Source: an uncultured Actinomyces sp. (lineage in GTDB: Bacteria; Actinomycetota; Actinomycetes; Actinomycetales; Actinomycetaceae). From it: a stretch of 23,160 nucleotides of DNA. Below the pieces are notes generated by a model, which was not told where the DNA came from, did no database searches, and saw only the letters and a program-made list of their open reading frames with translations. A program made the translations under genes and the position numbers. Where the stretch lies: the NCBI GenBank assembly GCA_938041695.1, contig CALISI010000035.1:1-23160 (forward strand), given 5' to 3'. How positions within the stretch are numbered: position 1 is the stretch's first letter; the number at the start of each line of letters is the position of its first letter. Shown here piece after piece: positions 16,074 to 22,021 of the stretch.

Positions 16074-16415
16074 ATGGGAAGTCATGATTTTGAAGTCGAT
16101 CTTGAGGCGTTGGGTACTGCCGTATCGCAGTTGAGCGACCTGCAGGAACGCAATAGAACGTATGATGTCGCAGACTATACGCCCAACTCTGGAATGGTTG
16201 CTGATCCTGTCGTGGTAGGGGGACTGGATAGCTTTAATACCAAGTGGGATCAGGGGCTGAACGGGATGCTTCGAGATATTTCCGAAGCAGCTGGTCGGCT
16301 GGGCAAGGTTACCGGGATCTACGCTGACTATATGGCTGCTTGTGATGAGGCAATGACCCGCGCTCGTGATGCAGCGGCTGCTATCTCCACAGAACCACTG
16401 GTGAAGGGGATTTAG
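16074..16415 (+). CDS. Small ESX-associated helical protein, EspC-like
   Basis: A 113-residue protein of three helices. The pattern FEVDLEALGTAVSQL ... GLDSFNTKWDQGLNGML ... AAGRLGKVTGIYADYMAACDEA matches the general form of EspC-type type VII substrates. These have an acidic VD.EAL start, a central F...W...L helix and a final helix with Y then D. The strict YxxxD spacing is not met (Y86 and D91). It starts 11 bases after the previous gene with a weak AGGGTGAAG site and ends one base before the toxin's GTG. The role is probably export or chaperoning of the toxin, inferred from position. Confidence 0.65.
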   Translation: MGSHDFEVDLEALGTAVSQLSDLQERNRTYDVADYTPNSGMVADPVVVGGLDSFNTKWDQGLNGMLRDISEAAGRLGKVTGIYADYMAACDEAMTRARDAAAAISTEPLVKGI

Positions 16416-16416
16416 C

Positions 16417-18195
16417 GTGAGTGTGACACATAAAGGTGCTCCGACATTTGAGATCAAGGGCGATCCTGCTGCCATCCGCGGTCGGATTGCTGTCATGCGT
16501 GATCGTGCGTCCGATTTTGAGAGAATCGCGTGGTCATTGCAAGAGATTTCAGTGTCTGGCTGGAGTGGGCGTGCGGCCGATCGGTTTCACGAGCATTTCA
16601 AGCTGCAGCCGGAAAAGTGGTGGTGTGCCTCGGCGACTTTCGGCCGTGCCGCAGATGCCTGGGAAGTCTATGCTTCAGCGCTCGAGCAAGCTCAAACGCG
16701 TGCTGCTGAAGCTAAAGTCGCGTATGAAGAGGGAATCGCCGCCGTAGAGGCAGCTCTCGCGGAACAGAAGTGGGCAGCCGAACACCCGCGGATCGGTATA
16801 TTCGGATTGCCGGAGGTAGATCTGTCGTATCATCCAGAACGGGATACGAGACCTGGTGAGGCGAAGCAAGCGCAGGCGGTCGCTGACTTCGAAGCAGCAG
16901 TGAGCGATACGGATGCTGCTGGTGAGACTCTTGCGCAGACTTTGTACGAACAAGCTAACCGTTCTCCGGATCCGTCGTGGGCTCCCGTTCATTTCGCGAA
17001 ACGTGCGGTAGCAGGTGTCTTTGATGGTGTCTGGGGTCTGTTGTCCATGCAGTATGGCATCGCTCTTGAAGGTATGTGGGACTATGGGCGGTACATGCTG
17101 GGGTGGATCACCTGGGATGAACTGCAAGCGAAGCAGAAGAAAATCTCACCTGAGGACTTGTTTGCGCTGCGTGACGCGATCATTGCAGACCCCGCAGGCT
17201 TCGCGAAGAAAATGTGGGAAGCGCTGATCAATGTCGAAGGCTGGAAAGACGATCCCGGCGCCGCACTCGGCGAACTTGTTCCGGCTGCAGTTCTTGCTGC
17301 ACTCACCGCTGGCGGTGGAAATGCGGCTCGTGCTGCTGCAGTGCTTGAATCCCTGCCTATCATTGGCGAAGGCGCGATGCTCCGAGACATGGGGATGGGG
17401 CTAGGCACTCTTGCTCTGAAGGGTGCTGGCCGTCTTGGTATTGGCGCGGATGGGGCCGTAGGAAGGTTGTCTTCACATCTGGATGATTACCTGCGTACTC
17501 ACGGGATGGAAGATCTCGCTGATCACTGGAAGGCTAAGCGTGCATTCCATTTGCGCTCACTCCCGGATAGTGCAGAAGACCTGGCATCAAGGGTGCCGCT
17601 TAATCCGCATCAGTCGAATGGCAAGCCTCCGCCGACTGAAGGGCTGGTGGACGACGTGATGGGGTCGGACATGGCGCGCCGACGCGAGCTGGTCTTGGGC
17701 GTGAAACCCGACGGGACGTCGTACACCTATGAGGAATGGAGGGCGGAACACGGCCATATTGCGATTAGTCCCAGGACCGGGAAAGAAGAGTGGGTGATTG
17801 ACTGGCCACCGAATGACGGATATGCGGGGGAACCGACCGTGTATTCCTCGGTCGAGGAATACATTCGAGACTTTGGCGGGGACGTGGACCGCATTGGGCA
17901 TCCTGACGGCAATTTCCTGGGTGTGATCGAGGACGGCCACCCCGCATCCTTCGAGGAACGCTCCCTGCGCCCGGACTCGGTGAATGACCACTACTACCAG
18001 TACGAGTTTACGGAGGATCCACTGCCCGAGGGCTGGACGATCAAGTCGGGCAAGGCTGCCCCGTGGGGTCAGCAGCCGGGAGGTGCGACGCAGCTGCAGG
18101 TCATCAAGGATGATGGAAAAGCGGCAAGTATTACAGACCTCCTTAAGGAAGGAATTCTTAAAGGAAAGGAGAGTCCCGTTGGACTTCATGGATGA
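16417..18195 (+). CDS. WXG-domain polymorphic toxin with C-terminal TNT (NAD+ glycohydrolase) domain
   Basis: A 592-residue toxin. The N-terminal helical domain has the WXG motif W49-S50-G51 (GWSGRAADRFHEHF). The middle (about 190-345) has hydrophobic stretches (VFDGVWGLLSMQYG, VPAAVLAALTAGG, IGEGAMLRDMGMGLG) that may help membrane passage. The end is a TNT domain: WPPNDGYAGEP (463-473), VDRIGHPDGNFLG (490-502), ERSL with R515, HYYQYEF, PWGQQPGGATQ (549-559) and LLKEGIL (575-581). TNT, the C-terminal domain of M. tuberculosis CpnT, hydrolyses NAD+ and kills cells; Q559 aligns with its essential Gln822, and R515 may match Arg780. Compared with CpnT (846 residues) the middle is shorter. The gene overlaps its immunity gene by 17 bases. 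Family assignment of the TNT end is strong; export by type VII secretion is inferred. Confidence 0.85.
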   Translation: MSVTHKGAPTFEIKGDPAAIRGRIAVMRDRASDFERIAWSLQEISVSGWSGRAADRFHEHFKLQPEKWWCASATFGRAADAWEVYASALEQAQTRAAEAKVAYEEGIAAVEAALAEQKWAAEHPRIGIFGLPEVDLSYHPERDTRPGEAKQAQAVADFEAAVSDTDAAGETLAQTLYEQANRSPDPSWAPVHFAKRAVAGVFDGVWGLLSMQYGIALEGMWDYGRYMLGWITWDELQAKQKKISPEDLFALRDAIIADPAGFAKKMWEALINVEGWKDDPGAALGELVPAAVLAALTAGGGNAARAAAVLESLPIIGEGAMLRDMGMGLGTLALKGAGRLGIGADGAVGRLSSHLDDYLRTHGMEDLADHWKAKRAFHLRSLPDSAEDLASRVPLNPHQSNGKPPPTEGLVDDVMGSDMARRRELVLGVKPDGTSYTYEEWRAEHGHIAISPRTGKEEWVIDWPPNDGYAGEPTVYSSVEEYIRDFGGDVDRIGHPDGNFLGVIEDGHPASFEERSLRPDSVNDHYYQYEFTEDPLPEGWTIKSGKAAPWGQQPGGATQLQVIKDDGKAASITDLLKEGILKGKESPVGLHG

Positions 18196-18706
18196 GTATA
18201 CGGAAGTGATGAATAAGTACACAGAGGTGGAGGTGTATAACGGCTTTAAGAGGGGGTATACGGGCCTGTCGATTACGTATGGTTTTGCTTTGCGGGATAT
18301 GTTGTGGTTGGAAGATGGTGTCTATTGTTTTGATGAGGAGGAGCGTGGGAAGGTTCGGAGGGGAGGGTTGTTTAATTCTCCTTCGATTGAGTTGACGCAG
18401 AAGGTGATGCTGAACTACACGGTGTCGATCTTGAGGCATGCTCTTGGCTTTGAGTGGTTGGGGTTGCCGATGGATGCTGAGGAGCTTCCAGGCGGCTGGT
18501 CGCTATACAAGGCTGCTGCTGCACGCTATGAACGTTTAGATGGTCCAAATGGCGAACGCTTGGATTTTCAGACTTCTGGTGAGCGTTTCTGCGTTCCGTT
18601 AGCGTGGCTTTACGACGTTTCCCCTTCTGAGTTGTTGCACGCGTACATGTTGCCTGATGGTGGGCCCCTGTTGCGCCGGTGGCTGGGGCGCCCGTATGTT
18701 CGGTGA
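18179..18706 (+). CDS. Probable immunity protein for the TNT toxin
   Basis: A 175-residue cytoplasmic protein without signal or membrane segments, overlapping the end of the toxin gene by 17 bases, the classical place for an immunity factor. I use the TTG at 18179 because AAAGGAG ends seven bases before it; the alternative ATG at 18188 would be 16 bases away. Conserved points are LSITYGF (30-36), W43LEDGVYCFDE, GLFNSPS and the C-terminal SELLHAYMLPDGGPLLRRWL (150-169). A broken, clearly homologous copy lies at 19825-20412, and the C-terminal motif recurs in the protein at 19239. CpnT's immunity factor IFT binds TNT and blocks it; this protein is proposed to do the same. The role rests on position and paralogy. 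Confidence 0.75.
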   Translation: MDFMDEYTEVMNKYTEVEVYNGFKRGYTGLSITYGFALRDMLWLEDGVYCFDEEERGKVRRGGLFNSPSIELTQKVMLNYTVSILRHALGFEWLGLPMDAEELPGGWSLYKAAAARYERLDGPNGERLDFQTSGERFCVPLAWLYDVSPSELLHAYMLPDGGPLLRRWLGRPYVR

Positions 18707-18786
18707 TGTTCTATGCGTATCGCGACAAGCGGGCTGTGCAAGTGGGTGCGATTTTCTTAGTGAATAGAATAGAAAGGAAGAGAAAG

Positions 18787-19239
18787 ATGGAAGCCAGTCA
18801 GATCCCCGATGTTCACTCGCCGAATTTTCCTAATTCGGGAGTCTTGAAATGGGTGCCGGATGGGCCGACAGTGCTCGCTCGAATGGATAGAAGTACTGTG
18901 AAGACCTACACGAGCTTTCTTGCCTATACGAAGACATTCGGCCACTACGTAGATCGGCTCGGAGTGCCCTATGGAAAGTACTTTTGGCAGTTGCCCGAAA
19001 ATGGGAGTCCCTTTTCGTTGGAAGAGCGCGCCCTCGATATTCTTGCGATGAATGATCCCTACTATCAGTATCGGATTGTGGAGTTGCCGATCGGTTTCTC
19101 GATTCGGACGGGAATTAATATCCCGCAGTTCTCGATGCCGGGGGGAGCGCGGCAGGTGCAATTCATGCTTGGTGACTACCCGCTCACTGCGAGTGAGTGT
19201 TTGCAACTTGGCATACTTGAAGCGAAAGAGAGTAACTGA
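18787..19239 (+). CDS. Orphan TNT toxin domain without secretion module
   Basis: A 150-residue protein that aligns over its last 110 residues with the TNT domain of the toxin at 16417. Matching blocks are KWVPDG against DWPPNDG, FGHYVDRLGVPYGKYF (51-66) against FGGDVDRIGHPDGNF, EERAL (79-83) against EERSL, NDPYYQYRI against NDHYYQYEF, MPGGARQVQF (117-126) against QPGGATQLQV, and LGILEAK against EGILKGK. The candidate catalytic residues R81 and Q123 are kept, so it may be active. It lacks any WXG domain or signal peptide. The ATG has AAAGGA upstream and the stop overlaps the next ATG (TGATG). This is the arrangement of an orphan toxin tip with its own immunity gene, available for recombination onto the upstream toxin, or a decayed toxin remnant. 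Confidence 0.78.
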   Translation: MEASQIPDVHSPNFPNSGVLKWVPDGPTVLARMDRSTVKTYTSFLAYTKTFGHYVDRLGVPYGKYFWQLPENGSPFSLEERALDILAMNDPYYQYRIVELPIGFSIRTGINIPQFSMPGGARQVQFMLGDYPLTASECLQLGILEAKESN

Positions 19240-19757
19240 TGTCTGTGACAGCCGATCTGGTTGATTTTGCTCGGACTAGCGGTGCGATTTCGTCGGTCTA
19301 CAAGGGTGACGGAATTGCGCTCACCTGGGATTCAGGACGAAGTTGGCAGCACATTTGGGACACGAAGAATTCTCCCCGACCCCAAGCGTTTTACGGAGAA
19401 AGCGAATACCTGGAGCCGCGCGTGCCCACCATGATTAGCGACTATGGTGAGATCATGTTGAAATGGGCGATCATGCGCATCGGTGAAAAGGCGCGGTGGC
19501 GCCGTCGATGGCCGCGCATTGACGTCCCTGCGGGGCTGGAGAGCGTGTCGCCTCAATGGGGTTTTGAACAGCTGACCCCCATCACCGGTCGCCTCACCCT
19601 GGATGGCGCATATATTCCGATGGAGATGCGCACAATCTTCCCGGTGCATCCGGAACTCAATCAACTGTCCCATGTGATGCAGATTGATTTCGACGAACTC
19701 CTCGCTGGGTACATGGATCCGTCCGGGGGGCTTCTCCTGCGTCAGTGGCTGTCCTGA
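19239..19757 (+). CDS. Probable immunity protein for the orphan TNT domain
   Basis: A 172-residue cytoplasmic protein whose ATG overlaps the stop of the orphan TNT gene (TGATG), with GAAAGAGAG as ribosome site. It is largely unlike the immunity protein at 18179 but follows the same outline: an N-terminal G-I-A-L-T-W strand (25-30), a central helix PTMISDYGEIMLKWAIMRIG at 63-82, and a C-terminal DELLAGYMDPSGGLLLRQWL (152-171). That C-terminus matches S/D-ELL-x2-YM-x-P-x-GG-x2-LR-x-WL of the other copies. This suggests a diverged member of one immunity superfamily tuned to a different TNT variant. Function is inferred from position and this motif. Confidence 0.7.
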   Translation: MSVTADLVDFARTSGAISSVYKGDGIALTWDSGRSWQHIWDTKNSPRPQAFYGESEYLEPRVPTMISDYGEIMLKWAIMRIGEKARWRRRWPRIDVPAGLESVSPQWGFEQLTPITGRLTLDGAYIPMEMRTIFPVHPELNQLSHVMQIDFDELLAGYMDPSGGLLLRQWLS

Positions 19758-19824
19758 CGTCGTTGGCGTTGGCTCGGCTGCTCGGTGAGACAACGGCTAG
19801 TTTAGGCTCGAAAGGAGGAAGATA

Positions 19825-20412
19825 GTGCTGAACGGGTTGGGACGGATCTTCGGGAGGGGTACCTCCGGGGATAGGAACGATCCGATGGTCTTCCTGGACG
19901 AGTATGCGGCGGTAATGAATCGATATACGCAGATCGAAGTTCGTAATGGATTCAAGGATGGCGGTGCTGATCTGGCTCTCAGCTTTGGATGTGGTGATGG
20001 GTGGCTGCTATAGTTAGAGGGTGGTCGGTACTGCTTCGATGAGAAAGAGCGAGGGAAAGTTAGAAGGGGTGGTCTGTTTAATTCACGGTCAATTGTGTTA
20101 ACGCAAATTGTTATGGTGAATTGCACAGTGCCCTACTTGCGTCATGCGCTGGGTTTTTCAAGCTTGTCTGTTCCTAGTACAATTGACGAGCTGCCGGTGG
20201 GATGGTCGGTATCTGAGAATGCGTCTGCTTGTTATAAGAGCATGAGAGGTCCGACCGGCGAGTTGCTTGAATTTGTGACTTGGAATCCGTCTCATTGTGT
20301 CCCGCTTGCTTGGCTCCATGGTGTGTCTCCGTCTGAGCTGCTGCACGCATACATGCTTCCCGACGGTGGGCCTGTGCTTCGTCAGTGGCTGGGATACCCC
20401 TACCTGAGGTGA
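19825..20412 (+). pseudogene. Third TNT-immunity gene, interrupted by one in-frame TAG
   Basis: One continuous frame of 195 codons from GTG 19825 to the stop at 20410-20412 is broken only by TAG at 20011-20013 (codon 63). Across the stop it matches the immunity protein at 18179: FLDEYAAVMNRYTQIEVRNGF before the stop, and LEGGRYCFDEKERGKVRRGG, HALGF and SELLHAYMLPDGGPVLRQWL after it. The stop lines up with W43 of the intact copy, so a single TGG-to-TAG change explains it. It keeps a perfect AAAGGAGG ribosome site and an extra N-terminal stretch (about 20 residues). No restart site with a ribosome site follows the stop. It may be a recent pseudogene, a readthrough gene or a base-call error. Confidence 0.82.
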
Positions 20413-20501
20413 TGATGAGCGCCCCGGCGGGTGTGTCGGGGGGCCTTCCGAATATGCTCGTCGTAATCGTGGTTTCCTGCCTGTCGACTGTGGGTCCCAG
20501 T

Positions 20502-20537
20502 CGCCCGCGCTGCCTTGTGGTGGCGCGGGCGTTTCCT
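20502..20537 (+). terminator. Hairpin terminator after the toxin/immunity island
   Basis: CGCCCGCGCTGCC (20502-20514) pairs with GGTGGCGCGGGCG (20519-20531) in 13 pairs including two wobbles, loop TTGT, followed by TTTCCTT. It lies about 90 bases after the last immunity frame. Confidence 0.65.
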
Positions 20538-20597
20538 TGGCCCGAGGTGCATCGGGGTAGGTGTGCCATACCGGTACAGCGCAGGCTCACCTATCCG

Positions 20598-20635
20598 AAT
20601 TACGCAAAACAAATGCCGCATTTATTTGCGTAATT
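20598..20635. repeat. 38-base AT-rich palindrome
   Basis: AATTACGCAAAACAAATG (20598-20615) and CATTTATTTGCGTAATT (20619-20635) are reverse complements apart from one small bulge, around a CCG centre. The outer 11 bases (AATTACGCAAA) are perfect. No T run follows, so it is more likely a protein-binding site or a structured RNA than a terminator. It lies 186 bases upstream of the DUF1540 gene. Confidence 0.75.
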
Positions 20636-20713
20636 AGTGATGGTGTGAATACGAAAATAGCTCCCGAACGGCGCGCGAACACCCTTGGAATTTCAACGAA
20701 AACTCGCCACGTT

Positions 20714-20741
20714 TTGAATGTGTTGCGAAAAGGCGTATCAC
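20714..20741 (+). promoter_or_regulatory. Weak candidate promoter of the DUF1540 gene
   Basis: TTGAAT (20714-20719), a 16-base spacer and TATCAC (20736-20741) are a passable -35/-10 pair, about 80 bases upstream of the ATG. Support is only the hexamer match and location. Confidence 0.25.
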
Positions 20742-20820
20742 TGGAGTCAACAGCGCGGCCACCCCGGTCGCGACCGGCTACATTCAGGCCCCACGGGGCC
20801 ACGTTGAAAAGGACACTCCA

Positions 20821-21096
20821 ATGGCAGATATGCCCCGCATCCTCGACTGCTCCGTCACCGACTGCTCCTACAACAAGGAGAAGAACTGCGGAGCCGCCGC
20901 GATCACCGTCGGCTACTCGACCTCCTGCACGACCTTCATCCCGCTGACCGTCAAGGGCGGCCTCGCCAAGTCCGAGACCTTCGTTGGCGCCTGCCAGAAG
21001 GCTGACTGCGTCCACAACTCCGCACTCGAGTGCACCGCCGCCGCCATCTCGGTCGGCGCGGGCACCGCTGACTGCCTCTCCTTCGAGGCGCGCTGA
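20821..21096 (+). CDS. DUF1540 protein with two cysteine repeats
   Basis: A 91-residue protein made of two tandem DUF1540 units. Unit 1 has C10, C15, C23 and C36 (DCSVTDCSYNKEKNC followed by AAAITVG). Unit 2 has C58, C63, C71 and C85 (ACQKADCVHNSALEC followed by AAAISVG). The spacing C-x4-C-x7-C-x12/13-C suggests two small metal sites, probably zinc, although the function of DUF1540 is not known. It has no signal peptide or membrane segment. AAAAGGA seven bases before the ATG is a good ribosome site. It is monocistronic, with a hairpin after its stop, and convergent with the TetR gene. Confidence 0.88.
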   Translation: MADMPRILDCSVTDCSYNKEKNCGAAAITVGYSTSCTTFIPLTVKGGLAKSETFVGACQKADCVHNSALECTAAAISVGAGTADCLSFEAR

Positions 21097-21110
21097 GTTT
21101 TACCCATAGG

Positions 21111-21145
21111 CGGGGCCGTGGCAGGGATGACCCGCCACGGCCTCG
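21111..21145. terminator. Bidirectional hairpin between DUF1540 and tetR genes
   Basis: CGGGGCCGTGGC (21111-21122) pairs with GCCACGGCCTCG (21134-21145) through 12 pairs with one wobble and an 11-base loop. It sits between two convergent genes and could serve both. No clear T run on either side. Confidence 0.55.
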
Positions 21146-21167
21146 TCGTATGGAGATGACGACAAGC

Positions 21168-21800
21168 TCAGCGTCCGTCGCCCGATCGCACCCGCAGCGT
21201 GGGGTGGGGGCGCAGGCCACGCTGGCCGTTCCAAATGAGGTTGACGACGTGGGCCGCGACCTCGTCCTTCTTCATGCGCCGGTCATCGAGCCACCACTGG
21301 CCGACCTGCGCGATGAGGCCGACGAGCATCTGGGCGTACAGGGGAGACCAGGTCGCGTCGAAGTCCGAGCGCTTGAACTGCTCGGCGATGATGTGCTCGA
21401 CGCTGGTCGCCACGTCGCCCATGACGGAGGAGAACGAGCCCGCCGTGCGATCCGACGGGGCGTCGCGCACGAGGACGCGGAAGCCGTCCGTGTTGCGCTC
21501 GATGTAGTCGAGCAGTCCCAGGGTCGCGTTCTCCAGGATGAGGCGCGGGCGCTGCGAGGACTCCAGGGACGTTTGCAGGGAGGAGATGAGTGCCTGCACC
21601 TCGCGGTCGACGATGACCGCGTACAGGCCTTCCTTGCCTCCGAAGTGCTCGTAGACGACGGGCTTGGAGACCTTCGCTCGGGCTGCGATCTCCTCGACGC
21701 TGGTCGCGCCGAAGCCCTTTTCGGCAAACAGAGAGCGCCCCACGGTCACCAGCTGCTCGCGGCGTGCGAAGCCGCTCATTCGTGTCCTCTTCTCAGCCAT
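21168..21800 (-). CDS. TetR/AcrR-family transcriptional regulator
   Basis: A 210-residue repressor-type protein. The N-terminal helix-turn-helix is typical: RREQLVTVGRSLFAEKGF, then TSVEEIAARAKVSKPVVYEH and FGGKEGLYAVIVDREVQ (about residues 13-69). The rest is a helical ligand-binding domain, with WWLDDRRMKKDEVAAHVVNL near the end. Ligand and targets are unknown. Two starts are possible: ATG at 21800, with an extended -10 six bases upstream and no ribosome site (leaderless), or ATG at 21779 (Met8), with AAGAGG six bases upstream. It is divergent from tRNA-Gln/glmU. A TetR gene beside glmU-prs also occurs in M. tuberculosis (Rv1019). Confidence 0.9.
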   Translation of the reverse strand: MAEKRTRMSGFARREQLVTVGRSLFAEKGFGATSVEEIAARAKVSKPVVYEHFGGKEGLYAVIVDREVQALISSLQTSLESSQRPRLILENATLGLLDYIERNTDGFRVLVRDAPSDRTAGSFSSVMGDVATSVEHIIAEQFKRSDFDATWSPLYAQMLVGLIAQVGQWWLDDRRMKKDEVAAHVVNLIWNGQRGLRPHPTLRVRSGDGR

Positions 21801-21806
21801 GACCCC

Positions 21807-21815
21807 AGTATCACA
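21807..21815 (-). promoter_or_regulatory. Candidate extended -10 element of the TetR gene
   Basis: The minus strand reads TGTGATACT, an extended -10 (TG-N-GATACT), then six bases, then ATG. This predicts a leaderless message starting at the ATG at 21800. Confidence 0.42.
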
Positions 21816-21867
21816 CGAGGCCTGGGCTGGGCCACGTGCAGACCACGCCGCGGGCTCGTGGCCGCGT

Positions 21868-21897
21868 TTGAAAGCGCACGCGGGGTGCAGGTATCAT
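21868..21897 (+). promoter_or_regulatory. Promoter of tRNA-Gln
   Basis: TTGAAA (21868-21873), an 18-base spacer and TATCAT (21892-21897) closely match the housekeeping sigma consensus. Transcription would start about eight bases before the mature tRNA. It may also read into glmU, 39 bases after the tRNA. Confidence 0.65.
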
Positions 21898-21911
21898 CAC
21901 AGTGGACGCAT

Positions 21912-21982
21912 TCCGCCTTGGTGTAACGGCAGCACAGAGGTTTTTGGTGCCTTTAGTCTAGGTTCGAATCCTAGGGGCGGAG
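21912..21982 (+). tRNA. tRNA-Gln (anticodon UUG)
   Basis: The acceptor stem TCCGCCT pairs with GGGCGGA (21975-21981), followed by a G discriminator base; CCA is not encoded. The T arm is CTAGG-TTCGAAT-CCTAG. The anticodon arm has the seven-base loop TTTTGGT with anticodon TTG (reads CAA). The D arm contains GTGTAACGGCAGCAC. The 71-base length without CCA is normal for tRNA-Gln. Confidence 0.93.
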
Positions 21983-22021
21983 CGACCGGTCCTGATGGGA
22001 CCGCAGACCCCGAGGAGGAAC

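Larger units (their letters stand above)
20413..20820. other. Intergenic region of 408 bases at the right edge of the toxin island
   Basis: I see no convincing gene here; the short open frames lack ribosome sites and recognisable protein features. It holds a GC-rich hairpin (20502-20537) that can terminate the island transcript and a 38-base AT-rich palindrome (20598-20635). After these, an AT-rich stretch could hold the promoter of the DUF1540 gene. Base composition changes sharply from GC-rich to AT-rich at about 20590. Confidence 0.7.

Noticed and set aside
20095..20412. Separate small gene for the 3' half of the third immunity frame
   Set aside because: It is in the same frame as 19825-20010, has no ribosome site, and continues the alignment to the intact paralogue across the TAG.
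21995..22021. Nine-codon N-terminal extension of GlmU
   Set aside because: It would consume the AGGAGGA ribosome site, and GlmU proteins begin close to the LAAGxGTRM motif, which fits the ATG at 22022.
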